Below, piece by piece: positions 20,305-28,814 of a stretch of 64,000 bases of DNA. The first letter of the stretch is position 1. The number at the start of each line of letters is the position of its first letter. The translations under genes and the position numbers were made by a program. Under the pieces are notes generated by a model. The model saw only the letters and a list, made by a program, of their open reading frames with translations. It did no database searches and was not told the origin of the DNA. The DNA comes from Prevotella sp. (GTDB lineage Bacteria; Bacillota; Clostridia; Oscillospirales; Ruminococcaceae): the NCBI GenBank assembly GCA_023663025.1, contig JAMPIC010000003.1, positions 12,036 through 76,035 of the forward strand, given 5' to 3'.

Positions 20305-23300
20305 TTATTTGAAGTAAGCGACGCCGCTTTCAAAAATCTTTTGATCCTTGTTTCCGGGGACGTTCTTGCAAACCTCCGAACCTATACGCTCACTGTGGCA
20401 CATCTTGCCTAAAATACGTCCGTCGGGAGACGTGATACCCTCTATCGCCTCATAGGAAGCGTTGGGATTGAACCTGATATTCATGGACGGCGCACCGTCG
20501 TGGTCGACATACTGAGTGGCGATCTGACCGTTGTCCGCAAGCTGCTTTATCAGCTCGGGAGAAGCCACGAACCGTCCCTCGCCGTGGGAAACCGCCACCC
20601 TGTGAATATCTCCCACCTCGCAGCCCGCCAGCCACGGGGACTTTGTTGAGGCGATACGGGTGTTCACCATCATTGACTGATGCCTGCCTATTGTGTTGAA
20701 CGTAAGGGTAGGGGAGTTGTCGGTCATATCGACGATCTTTCCGAACGGGACAAGTCCCAGCTTGATAAGAGCCTGGAAGCCGTTGCATATGCCCAGCATA
20801 AGACCGTCGCGGCTGTCAAGCAGGTCGTGAACCGCGTACTTTACGCGGGGATTGCGGAAAAACGCGGTAATGAACTTGCCCGAGCCGTCCGGCTCGTCGC
20901 CGCCCGAAAAGCCGCCGGGGATCATGATTATCTGCGACTGCTTCACAGCCTTTTCAAAGTACGCCGCGCTTTCCTCCAAAGCCGCCGCGGAAAGGTTCTT
21001 TATGACAACGACTTCGGGGTCTGCGCCCGCCCGCTCGAACACTCTCGCGGTGTCGTACTCGCAGTTCGTGCCGGGGAACACGGGGATAAGCACCTTCGGC
21101 TTGGCGAACGTTGAAGCGTGCTGAACAACGTCTTTGGCTGTGTAGGTGAAAATTTTCGCGGGCTTGTCCTCGGATTTGATATTGCAGGGGAAAACGGGTT
21201 CGAGCCTGTCCTCCCATTTTTTCTGTATTGCGGTCATATCCACGCTGTAGGTCTTGCAGTCGATCCTGTAGTCGGAAATGGTCTCGCCGATCACGTTCTC
21301 GACGGTGAACGGATCGCCGTTCAGCTCCGCAACGAAAGCTCCGTATCTGGAGTAGAACAGCAGGTCGTCGGACAGCTTCTTGTCAAACCTGAAGCCTATC
21401 CTGTTGCCGAGGGACATCTTCGCCACAGCCTCCGCAACGCCGCCGAAGCCTATAGCCCATACCGCGGCCGCAGTCTTGTCGGCGATGAGCTTTTCCACCC
21501 TTTCAAAGCAGGACTTAACGCTGTCGAATACGGGAAGTCCGTTCTCGTCAAGGTCGGGAACGATAAGTATTACCTTGTCGCCCGCCTTTTTGAATTCGGG
21601 GGAAATAACGTTTTTCGCCGAGCCTATGCCCGCCGCAAAGGATACCAGCGTGGCGGGAACGTCTATGTTTTCAAACGTGCCCGACATGGAGTCCTTGCCG
21701 CCGATAGCTCCGCAGCCAAGCTCGAGCTGCGCCTTGAACGCGCCCAGCAGCGCGGCAAAGGGTTTTCCCCAGCGGGTGGGATTGTTGTTGGTCCTCTCAA
21801 AATATTCCTGGAAAGTCAGCCAGCACTTTTTATAGCTGCCGCCCGCCGCCACAAGCTTCGCGATCGATTCGATCACCGCGAACATCGCTCCGTGGTACGG
21901 GCTTCTGTCGGTAACATATGGGTTGAAGCCCCAGCCCATAATGGAGCAGGTGTCCGTCTCGCCCTTGAGGACGGGTATCTTCGCCGCCATTGCCTGAGCG
22001 GGCGTAAGCTGATACTTTCCGCCGAAAGGCATAAGCACCGTACCCGCGCCGATGGTGGAGTCGAAATATTCCACAAGACCTTTCTGCGAGCAGACGTTAA
22101 GGTTTGTCATCAGCAGCTCCCAGCTGTCGGGGGCGTCGCTGTAGGTTTTAAGCTGCTTCGTTATCGGAACTGGAACGGAAACGGTGGTGTGTTTCTCCGC
22201 GCCGTTTGAGTTGAGGAACTCTCTCGAAAGATCGACGACGGTATTGCCGTTCCAGGTCATTCTCAGGCGAGGCTCTTTTGTGACCTCGGCAACAAGGGTG
22301 GCTTCGAGGTTTTCCTTTGCGGCTTCGGCGATGAACCTGTCCGCGTCCTCTCTGCGGACTGCCACAGCCATACGTTCCTGGCTTTCGGAAATGGCAAGCT
22401 CTGTTCCGTCGAGACCGTCGTATTTTTTGGGGACTTTGTCAAGATTGATGTCAAGACCGTCCGCAAGCTCTCCGATAGCGACGGAAACTCCTCCCGCGCC
22501 GAAATCGTTGCAGCGCTTAATCATTTTTGTGACAACGGGATTTCTGAACAGCCTCTGGAGCTTGCGTTCCTCGGGAGGGTTGCCCTTTTGGACTTCCGCG
22601 CCGCAGTGCTCCAAGGAAGCCTCCGTGTGGGATTTGGACGAGCCTGTAGCTCCGCCGCAGCCGTCCCGACCGGTACGTCCGCCCAAAAGTATGATAACGT
22701 CGCCGGGCAGAGGAGCTTCGCGCACAACGTTCTCCTCGGGGACAGCTCCCACGACCGCGCCGATCTCAAGACGCTTCGCGACGTAGCCGGGGTGGTAGAC
22801 CTCTGCAACGTGACCCGTGGCAAGTCCTATCTGGTTTCCGTAGGAGCTGTAGCCGTTAGCCGCCCCCACGGTTATCTTTCTCTGGGGAAGCTTGCCGTGA
22901 ACGGTGTCCTCAACGGGAACGAGGGGATTGGACGCTCCCGTTACGCGCATCGCCTGATAGACGTAGGAACGTCCCGAAAGCGGGTCGCGGATAGCTCCGC
23001 CGAGACAGGTAGCCGCGCCGCCGAAAGGCTCTATCTCGGTGGGGTGGTTGTGGGTCTCGTTTTTGAACATAAACAGCCAGTTTTGCAGCTCCCCGTCTAC
23101 GTCAACCTTTATCTTTACTGAGCAGGCGTTGATCTCCTCGGATTCGTCAAGGTCTTTGAGCACGCCGTCCTTTTTCAGCTTTTTGGCGGCGATGGTAGCC
23201 AAGTCCATAAGAGTTACCGGCTTCTTGTCCCTGCCCAGCTCTTTGCGGACGTTTATGTACTGTTCATAAGTTTTTCTGATGTAGTCCGCGTTTATCACCG

Positions 23301-24012
23301 CGTCGTCGATGGCGGTCAGGAACGTGGTGTGGCGGCAGTGATCCGACCAGTAGGTGTCGATCATTCTTATTTCGGTAATGGTGGGATCGCGCTTTTCGGT
23401 CTCCTTGAAATACTTCTGGCAAAATTTTATGTCGTCAATATCCATGGCAAGACCGTACTTGTCAATGAAGCTTACAAGCTCGGCTTCTTTCAGGTAAATG
23501 AAATTGGTAAGCGTTTCCACCGTTGTGGGGATATCATAGTCGGAAGCAAGAGTGTCAACTTCCGCAAGAGAGGCTTCGCGGCTTTCGACGGGGTTGATGA
23601 TGTAGGACTTCACGGAGGCAAGCTCCTTTTGGGAAAGTCTGCCCTCGAGAATGTAGACCCGCGCGTTTCTGACCTTGCACCGTTCGCCCTGAGTGAGTAT
23701 CTGTATACACTGCTCGCAGGAATCGGCGCGCTGGTCGAACTGACCGGGGAGGTACTCCACGGCGAAAACGGTTTCGTTCTCTTTCAGCGCAGGGAGCTTG
23801 TAGGAGCAAACGTCCACCGCCGGCTCGGAAAAGACGCTGACCGCGGCAAGCCTGAAATCAGCCTCGCTCAGACCCTCGGCGTCGTAACGGTTAAGGACGC
23901 GGATATTCCGCAGTCCGTCGGGGCGCAGAGCCGTTTTTATGTCCGACAGAAGATTTTTTGCTTCGACGGCATACTCGGGTTTCTTTTCAACATAAATACG
24001 ATAGACTGACAT
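20305..24012 (-). CDS. purL: Phosphoribosylformylglycinamidine synthase, single-chain form
   Basis: This enzyme makes formylglycinamidine ribonucleotide from FGAR, glutamine and ATP, the fourth step of purine synthesis. The 1235-residue protein is the fused type: a PurS-like N-terminus, two synthetase halves (DTYWSDHCRHTTF, FKNETHNHPTEIEPFGGAATC) and a C-terminal glutaminase with GICNGFQ carrying the catalytic Cys and FPGTNCEYDTAR before it. I chose the ATG at 24012 because GGAGAG lies just upstream; an earlier in-frame ATG precedes that site. It begins 4 bp after the mtaB stop codon, so the two are cotranscribed and probably translationally coupled. Confidence 0.97.
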   Translation of the reverse strand: MSVYRIYVEKKPEYAVEAKNLLSDIKTALRPDGLRNIRVLNRYDAEGLSEADFRLAAVSVFSEPAVDVCSYKLPALKENETVFAVEYLPGQFDQRADSCEQCIQILTQGERCKVRNARVYILEGRLSQKELASVKSYIINPVESREASLAEVDTLASDYDIPTTVETLTNFIYLKEAELVSFIDKYGLAMDIDDIKFCQKYFKETEKRDPTITEIRMIDTYWSDHCRHTTFLTAIDDAVINADYIRKTYEQYINVRKELGRDKKPVTLMDLATIAAKKLKKDGVLKDLDESEEINACSVKIKVDVDGELQNWLFMFKNETHNHPTEIEPFGGAATCLGGAIRDPLSGRSYVYQAMRVTGASNPLVPVEDTVHGKLPQRKITVGAANGYSSYGNQIGLATGHVAEVYHPGYVAKRLEIGAVVGAVPEENVVREAPLPGDVIILLGGRTGRDGCGGATGSSKSHTEASLEHCGAEVQKGNPPEERKLQRLFRNPVVTKMIKRCNDFGAGGVSVAIGELADGLDINLDKVPKKYDGLDGTELAISESQERMAVAVRREDADRFIAEAAKENLEATLVAEVTKEPRLRMTWNGNTVVDLSREFLNSNGAEKHTTVSVPVPITKQLKTYSDAPDSWELLMTNLNVCSQKGLVEYFDSTIGAGTVLMPFGGKYQLTPAQAMAAKIPVLKGETDTCSIMGWGFNPYVTDRSPYHGAMFAVIESIAKLVAAGGSYKKCWLTFQEYFERTNNNPTRWGKPFAALLGAFKAQLELGCGAIGGKDSMSGTFENIDVPATLVSFAAGIGSAKNVISPEFKKAGDKVILIVPDLDENGLPVFDSVKSCFERVEKLIADKTAAAVWAIGFGGVAEAVAKMSLGNRIGFRFDKKLSDDLLFYSRYGAFVAELNGDPFTVENVIGETISDYRIDCKTYSVDMTAIQKKWEDRLEPVFPCNIKSEDKPAKIFTYTAKDVVQHASTFAKPKVLIPVFPGTNCEYDTARVFERAGADPEVVVIKNLSAAALEESAAYFEKAVKQSQIIMIPGGFSGGDEPDGSGKFITAFFRNPRVKYAVHDLLDSRDGLMLGICNGFQALIKLGLVPFGKIVDMTDNSPTLTFNTIGRHQSMMVNTRIASTKSPWLAGCEVGDIHRVAVSHGEGRFVASPELIKQLADNGQIATQYVDHDGAPSMNIRFNPNASYEAIEGITSPDGRILGKMCHSERIGSEVCKNVPGNKDQKIFESGVAYFK

Positions 24013-24016
24013 AATT

Positions 24017-25330
24017 TTACTCTCCTTCATCATATATGATCTCGCCTAAGCAGCGATCTTTATCCGACCCTACTATTTTAACATAAAAAATGCTGTTGCG
24101 CAAACTTATATTGTGATTTTTTTTTGAAATTTTTACGGGAGTGTAGTTGGGCGTGTAGCCTCGGGGAAAACCGTCGCTTTTCTCCCGCTCGAAAAGCACG
24201 GGAGCGACCGTCCCTATCTGGCTTTGCAGGAATTTTTCGCGGCATTTTTCCATAGCCTCGGACATTCTTGCCGCCCGCGAACGCTTAACGGCTTCGTGTA
24301 CCTGCCCCTCCATTTCGGCGGCGGGAGTGCCTTTCCTGCGCGAATAGGCGAAAATATGAGCTTTTGCGAAGCCTATTCTTTCGGCGAATTTCAGGGACGT
24401 TTCAAAGTCCTCCTCCGTTTCGCCGGGGAAGCCGACCATTATGTCCGTGGTGACGGAACAGTTTTCAAAATTTGTTCGCAGAAGTTTTACAATATTTTCG
24501 TATTCTTCGGGACCGTACCGTCTGTTCATGGCTTTCAGCGTTTTGCCGCAGCCGCTCTGGAGGGACAGGTGAAACTGGGGACACAGCTTCTTTTGCTTCG
24601 CGAGACGTTCAACGTCCGCAGCAGTGATGACTTCGGGTTCTATCGAGCCGAGCCGAACCCGTTCTATGCCGCCGATACCGCAGACCGCTTCGACCGCGTC
24701 CGCAAGCCGCAGACCCAAGTCCGCGCCGTAAAAGGAAAGATTTATCCCCGTCAGCACGATTTCTTTGTACCCCGCCGCGGCAAGAGCCGCAACCTCCGAA
24801 ACAATGCCGTCAAGCGGCTTTGAGCGGAAATTTCCCCTCGAATAAGGTATAATGCAGTAGGAGCAGAACATATTGCAGCCGTCCTGGATTTTCACGAAAG
24901 CGCGTGTGTTGAAACCGCAGCCGGTGTTTGTCATGCTCTCGAAGGCTTCATTTCTCCGATACGGCTGAACGCTCACCGTCCTCCGTCCGTCGGCGAGAAA
25001 CCGCTCGAGCAGGCCGGGGAGAGCGGCGCGGTCTTTCGTGCCCGATACAACGTCCGCCTCGTAAAGCTCCGCCGCCTTTTCGGCGAACGCCTGCGGGAAA
25101 CAGCCCGTCAGAATTACAATCGCTTCGGGGTAAGTTCTTTTCAGCCGCCTAAGCTCTTTTTTCAGCTTTTTGTCGCTGCCCTCGGTGACGGTGCAGGAGT
25201 TTATCAGGAAAACCTCCGCGTCCGCCTCGGAGGAGACGGGGCTGTGTCCCCGCTCGGAAAAACGCTGCTTCAGGTTTTCCGTCTCGCAGAGGTTTACCTT
25301 GCAGCCAAAGGTTATAAAGTAAATATTCAT
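24017..25330 (-). CDS. mtaB: tRNA threonylcarbamoyladenosine methylthiotransferase
   Basis: This 437-residue radical-SAM enzyme adds a methylthio group to t6A37 of tRNAs. The N-terminal UPF0004 domain carries its three cluster cysteines in GCKVNLCE, NSCTV and TGCFPQ. The radical-SAM CxxxCxxC motif is CNMFCSYC, and a TRAM-like tail follows. FITFGCKVN at the start is characteristic of MtaB rather than MiaB or RimO. I chose the ATG at 25330; the open frame extends further, but that part does not resemble the family. It precedes purL by 4 bp. Confidence 0.93.
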   Translation of the reverse strand: MNIYFITFGCKVNLCETENLKQRFSERGHSPVSSEADAEVFLINSCTVTEGSDKKLKKELRRLKRTYPEAIVILTGCFPQAFAEKAAELYEADVVSGTKDRAALPGLLERFLADGRRTVSVQPYRRNEAFESMTNTGCGFNTRAFVKIQDGCNMFCSYCIIPYSRGNFRSKPLDGIVSEVAALAAAGYKEIVLTGINLSFYGADLGLRLADAVEAVCGIGGIERVRLGSIEPEVITAADVERLAKQKKLCPQFHLSLQSGCGKTLKAMNRRYGPEEYENIVKLLRTNFENCSVTTDIMVGFPGETEEDFETSLKFAERIGFAKAHIFAYSRRKGTPAAEMEGQVHEAVKRSRAARMSEAMEKCREKFLQSQIGTVAPVLFEREKSDGFPRGYTPNYTPVKISKKNHNISLRNSIFYVKIVGSDKDRCLGEIIYDEGE

Positions 25331-25433
25331 AAAAATCACCGTAAAATTTGTGAAATATGCCAAAACCAAACGGTGCCCGACCGTCCGAAAATGCATATAA
25401 ATATACAATTCTGAAAAAGTTTTGAAAATCCTC

Positions 25434-25462
25434 TTGACTTAACGGCATAAAACTGCTATGCT
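25434..25462 (+). promoter_or_regulatory. Promoter of the HPr-like gene
   Basis: TTGACT at 25434 and TATGCT at 25457 are 17 bp apart, with TGC before the -10 box. A short inverted repeat, TACCTACCGATAGGTA, follows at the likely transcription start. Confidence 0.8.
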
Positions 25463-25514
25463 ATATGTATACCTACCGATAGGTAAAATTTCTCATTAGT
25501 TGGAGGGACAAATC

Positions 25515-25745
25515 ATGAACAAGACTACGGTAATGTTGGGTACTATCAACGATGTTAAGCGCTTTGTGACGGTCGTATCTCAGTGCGATTATGACGTTGA
25601 CCTCATTTCGGGAAGATACGCAGTAGACGCTAAGTCCATTATGGGTATTTTCAGCCTTGATCTCTCTAAGCCGATCAAGCTCGAAGCTCATACCGACGAC
25701 GCTTCCGAATTTTTCGCTCAGATCAAGGAATTTGTCGTTGACTGA
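25515..25745 (+). CDS. HPr-like protein lacking the active-site histidine
   Basis: The 76-residue protein has the size and layout of HPr, the phosphocarrier of the sugar phosphotransferase system. The regulatory-serine region is well kept: KSIMGIFSLDL has Ser41 where HPr has Ser46. The segment that should hold His15 reads INDVKRFV and contains no His, so it cannot carry the PTS phosphate as HPr does. By analogy with Crh it could be a regulatory partner, but that is inference. GGAGGG lies 7 bp before the ATG. It is a single-gene unit between its own promoter and a strong terminator. Confidence 0.85.
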   Translation: MNKTTVMLGTINDVKRFVTVVSQCDYDVDLISGRYAVDAKSIMGIFSLDLSKPIKLEAHTDDASEFFAQIKEFVVD

Positions 25746-25778
25746 TTTAACGGTCTGAAATACAGCAGCAAAGCCGAG

Positions 25779-25814
25779 GCTCCGTTTTCTCCGGAAAACG
25801 GAGCTTTTCTTTTT
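25779..25814 (+). terminator. Rho-independent terminator after the HPr-like gene
   Basis: GCTCCGTTTT pairs with AAAACGGAGC around a short loop and is followed by a run of T residues. It lies at the end of two convergent genes. Confidence 0.92.
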
Positions 25815-26025
25815 ATATGTCCTCTTCCTCGCCGTAATCTTCCTCGTCCCCGCTTTCGTCGTTATCTTCATAGTCCTTGACGAAAAACAAGCCTATAACG
25901 CTGACAATAATTCCAAAAATAAACAGTCCAAGGACAAATCCGTCGGGTACAATAACTATATTCATGCAGAACAGGCTTGAAAGTATGAGTACAATTCCTG
26001 CCAAAATCACCTTAATGCTTGCCAT
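25813..26025 (-). CDS. Small membrane protein with acidic tail
   Basis: The 70-residue protein has two predicted membrane segments (about residues 5-22 and 28-48) and then a strongly acidic tail rich in Asp, Glu and Gly. I do not recognise a family. AAGGAG 8 bp before the ATG at 26025 sets the start, and that site overlaps the stop codon of pyrB, so it is the second gene of a pyrB operon. A role in pyrimidine synthesis should not be assumed. Confidence 0.7.
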   Translation of the reverse strand: MASIKVILAGIVLILSSLFCMNIVIVPDGFVLGLFIFGIIVSVIGLFFVKDYEDNDESGDEEDYGEEEDI

Positions 26026-26037
26026 TTTGCGCACTCC

Positions 26038-27120
26038 TTAATGTTTTTTAAGCACCCTCTCGTCGCAGTATTCGCATTCAAGAGTATCGCCCTTTCCGCG
26101 GAAGCTTTTGGGCAAATAGTGCTCGGTTTGGGTAATGCAGTTGGGATTTGTGCAGACGCTGCCATTGTGTACCCTGCCCGTCAGCAGCGGCGTCGGACTT
26201 TGGTTTTTAAGCACCGTCATAATAAGCGCCATGCGGACGTACATACCGTACTTAGCCTGCTTGAAGTACAGAGCGCGGGGGTCGTCGTCGACTTCGATTG
26301 CGATCTCGTCCACGCGGGGCAGGGGGTGCAGTACGCACAAGTCGGGCTTGGCTTTGGACATTTTAGCCTTGTCCAGCCTGTAAACGTCTTTCTGCCGCTC
26401 GTATTCCTCGGGAGAGGAAAAACGCTCCCGCTGTATGCGCGTCATATAGAGCACGTCCAGACTGCCGACAGCCTCCTCGATGGAGTCGACCTCGCGGAAA
26501 GCGCAGCCGCAGGCGTTCAGGATATCCTTTATGTAGAAAGGCAGCCGCAGCTCGGGCGTGGATATCAGCACGAATTTATTGTTCGGGTAGCAGGACAGCG
26601 CTTTGCAGAGGGAGTGTACCGTCCTGCCGTATTTCAGGTCGCCGCAAAGTCCCACGGTAAGGCCGTCAAGCTGTCCCTTTTCCTTTGAAAGGGTGAGCAT
26701 ATCGGTAAGGGTCTGGGTCGGGTGGAGATGCCCGCCGTCCCCCGCGTTGATTATGGGGCACTCCGCCGTAAGCGCGGCAGCTTTAGCCGAGCCCTCTTTC
26801 GGGTGGCGCATGACCATGATGTCGGCGTATCCGGACACTATCTTTGTGGTGTCCTTGAGATTTTCCCCCTTTGCGACGGAGGAAGTGGCGGGATTGTCGA
26901 AGCCGATGATAGTCCCCCCCAGCTTGAGCATAGCCGTCTGGAAGGACATCTGCGTGCGCGTGGACGGCTCATAGAAAAGGGTCGCCATTATCTTTCCCTC
27001 GCACGCGCGGACGTACTTCCCGGGATCGTCGCAAATTTCCGAGCCGAGGGCGAGGACTTCGTTCCACCACTTTACGGGCATATCGTTCAGGTCGATAAGA
27101 TTGGTAAATTCCGAAACCAT
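26038..27120 (-). CDS. pyrB: Aspartate carbamoyltransferase with PyrI-like zinc domain
   Basis: This enzyme joins carbamoyl phosphate and aspartate, the committed step of pyrimidine synthesis. Residues 1 to about 310 form the catalytic chain, with the carbamoyl-phosphate motif FYEPSTRT, then HPTQTLTD and HPLPRVDEI. About 50 further residues carry CTNPNC and CEYC, which match the zinc-binding end of the E. coli regulatory chain PyrI, including the CxxxxC and CxxC spacing. The nucleotide-binding half of PyrI is absent. Total length is 360, against about 310 for ordinary PyrB. A small membrane-protein gene follows immediately. Confidence 0.95.
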   Translation of the reverse strand: MVSEFTNLIDLNDMPVKWWNEVLALGSEICDDPGKYVRACEGKIMATLFYEPSTRTQMSFQTAMLKLGGTIIGFDNPATSSVAKGENLKDTTKIVSGYADIMVMRHPKEGSAKAAALTAECPIINAGDGGHLHPTQTLTDMLTLSKEKGQLDGLTVGLCGDLKYGRTVHSLCKALSCYPNNKFVLISTPELRLPFYIKDILNACGCAFREVDSIEEAVGSLDVLYMTRIQRERFSSPEEYERQKDVYRLDKAKMSKAKPDLCVLHPLPRVDEIAIEVDDDPRALYFKQAKYGMYVRMALIMTVLKNQSPTPLLTGRVHNGSVCTNPNCITQTEHYLPKSFRGKGDTLECEYCDERVLKKH

Positions 27121-27152
27121 ACAAAAAGCCGCCTTTACATATTTATCGTTTA

Positions 27153-27181
27153 ATTATATCAGATTTTGGAGTATTATTCAA
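27153..27181 (-). promoter_or_regulatory. Promoter of pyrB
   Basis: On the minus strand TTGAAT (27176-27181) and TATAAT (27153-27158) are 17 bp apart, about 30 bp before the start codon. No PyrR-type attenuator fits in so short a leader. Confidence 0.8.
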
Positions 27182-27267
27182 TACCTTGGCGAAAAATTTT
27201 GTGTAACTTTCTTATTTGCGGTTTTGGTGAAATTTCCGCAGGGAGGGACATTGCCATTGCCCTTAAA

Positions 27268-27301
27268 CAAAAAGCGCCATGCAGAGGACTGCAAAACGCT
27301 T
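27268..27301 (-). terminator. Terminator of the aldo/keto reductase operon
   Basis: On the minus strand AAGCG and an inner GCAG/CTGC pair close a hairpin that ends CGCTTTTTG, 10 bp beyond the stop codon of the 82-residue gene. Its position supports that gene being real. Confidence 0.7.
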
Positions 27302-27311
27302 GAAATTATTT

Positions 27312-27560
27312 TTATATAGCCTGTTCCATCTTTTCGGGATTTCCCTTTTTGCCGGTACTTATCATACTTTTAATTATTTCGGCAATTTTACTGTTTGTCT
27401 TAATGCTGTCGTTAAAGTTGAGCTGCGAATTCAATATGATTAATAAGCAATGCGACAATATTTTTTCTTGCAGCGCCTCAAAAATGCGGTCTATCGTACC
27501 CGTCAACAGCGTGATAATTCCAACAAAAACTGCGCTTATCATTTTAAACAAATTTCCCAT
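27312..27560 (-). CDS. Hypothetical 82-residue protein
   Basis: The protein has a hydrophobic N-terminal segment (about residues 5-22) and a polar, lysine-rich C-terminus. I do not recognise a family. It lies 31 bp after a 30-codon gene that follows the lipoprotein aldo/keto reductase, and a terminator sits 10 bp beyond its stop, so it looks like the last gene of a three-gene operon. The ribosome binding site is weak (AAGAAG), which lowers confidence. Confidence 0.55.
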   Translation of the reverse strand: MGNLFKMISAVFVGIITLLTGTIDRIFEALQEKILSHCLLIILNSQLNFNDSIKTNSKIAEIIKSMISTGKKGNPEKMEQAI

Positions 27561-27591
27561 AAAAAATTCTTCTTACACTTCAATTTTTTAA

Positions 27592-27684
27592 TTATTTTCG
27601 CGGGGTTTCCCGAATTTTTTCAAACTGCGGGTCGCATATGGAAACAGGCTGACCGCTTTTGTCGCGGTATAAAATATCGTTCAT
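27592..27684 (-). CDS. Small 30-residue protein with strong ribosome binding site
   Basis: A 30-codon frame starts ATGAACGAT and is preceded by a perfect AGGAGG 5 bp upstream (27690-27695). The peptide MNDILYRDKSGQPVSICDPQ leads into a charged C-terminus ending TPRK. It begins 15 bp after the stop of the lipoprotein aldo/keto reductase. I do not recognise it. The strong translation signal is the main evidence; it could also be the start of a longer gene that has been truncated. Confidence 0.55.
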   Translation of the reverse strand: MNDILYRDKSGQPVSICDPQFEKIRETPRK

Positions 27685-27699
27685 AAAAACCTCCTAAAA

Positions 27700-28719
27700 T
27701 CAGTACCAATCGTGCTTCTCGCCCCTGTCAAGAGCGTTTATGCGTTCCATTTCCTCGTCGGTAAGCTCAAAGTCGAAAAGCTCGGTATTTTCCTTGATGT
27801 GGTCGGGATTGCTCGAACCGGGAATTACAACAACTCCCTTTTGCAAATCCCACCGCAAAATGACCTGCGCCGCAGACTTGCCGTGCGCCTCGGCAATTTC
27901 CCCGATAACCTCGTTGCCCAAAAGCTCCTTTGTGTAACCCCTGCCGCCCAGAGGATACCAGCACTGCACGACAATTCCCAAATCGTGAATGTAGGGAATA
28001 ACGTCATTTTCCTGATAATACGGGTGAATTTCGTTCTGCACAAGAGCGGGGGTAATTTCCACCTGCGGCAGGAAATCCTCCAGCTCCCTGGCGTACCAGT
28101 TTGAAAGCCCCAATGAGCGGATTTTCCCCTCGGCGACAGCCTTTTCCATAGCCTTGTACGCCTTTACATCGTCCGTGCCCGGGTGGTGCAGGAGCATCAT
28201 ATCAATATATTCAATATCCAGCTTTTCGAGAGCCTGCTCGATAGCGGCTTCGGGGTCGGAAAACTGGTTCGGGTAAAGCTTTGTTATGACGAAAATTTCC
28301 TCCCTCGGCACGCCCGAATTTCTCACCGCCTCACCCACGCTTTCCTCGTTGCGGTACATATACGCCGTGTCGATAAGCCGCACGCCGTTCTCCAGCGCGG
28401 CTGTTACGGAATTTACGCAGACCTCTCCCTCAAGGCTGTACGTGCCAATGCCGTAAATCGGCATTTCATAGCCGCTGTTAAGCGTGACGGTTTTGGTTTC
28501 AAAATCAAATTCAATATTATTTTTCAAGGAATTTTCCTCCTTTTCGGCGGACGTATTTTCCGGTTTTTCCGTAACGGTTTCCGTCGCTTTTGCCGCGGTA
28601 ATTGCGGTATTTTCCGTATCAATTTGTGCGGCGTTTTCGTTTGCCGAATTTCCGCAGGCAGTTATTCCCAGCATAAAAGAAACCGCTAAAAAAATTTCAA
28701 ATATTTTTTTCATACGCAT
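27700..28719 (-). CDS. Aldo/keto reductase with lipoprotein signal
   Basis: The 339-residue protein carries a lipoprotein signal (lipobox LGITAC, Cys22), a 40-residue linker rich in Thr, Ala and Glu, and then a complete aldo/keto reductase barrel. Catalytic Asp and Tyr lie in DTAYMYRNE, Lys in VITKLYP and His in LLLHHPG, and the cofactor end reads VVIPGSSNPDHIKENT. These enzymes reduce carbonyls with NADPH and are normally cytoplasmic, so export as a lipoprotein is unusual. The signal has no twin-arginine motif, so cofactor supply outside the cell is unclear. GGAGGGG precedes the first ATG; two small genes follow in the same operon. Confidence 0.9.
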   Translation of the reverse strand: MRMKKIFEIFLAVSFMLGITACGNSANENAAQIDTENTAITAAKATETVTEKPENTSAEKEENSLKNNIEFDFETKTVTLNSGYEMPIYGIGTYSLEGEVCVNSVTAALENGVRLIDTAYMYRNEESVGEAVRNSGVPREEIFVITKLYPNQFSDPEAAIEQALEKLDIEYIDMMLLHHPGTDDVKAYKAMEKAVAEGKIRSLGLSNWYARELEDFLPQVEITPALVQNEIHPYYQENDVIPYIHDLGIVVQCWYPLGGRGYTKELLGNEVIGEIAEAHGKSAAQVILRWDLQKGVVVIPGSSNPDHIKENTELFDFELTDEEMERINALDRGEKHDWY

Positions 28720-28762
28720 ATTTCCCCTCCATATTATTTAATTTTTGTAATTTTTTATAAAA

Positions 28763-28802
28763 CGGGCAGTCCAAAATAATTTTTTGTAATTCGGACTGCC
28801 CG
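28763..28802 (-). terminator. Terminator after the alpha/beta hydrolase operon
   Basis: CGGGCAGTCC pairs with GGACTGCCCG, and on the minus strand the stem is followed by TTTTAT. It ends the hydrolase operon before the aldo/keto reductase gene. Confidence 0.85.
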
Positions 28803-28814
28803 CTTTCCGTGATT

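Noticed and set aside
21118..22209. A 363-codon plus-strand frame inside purL
   Set aside because: purL on the minus strand explains this region fully; the frame has no family motif.
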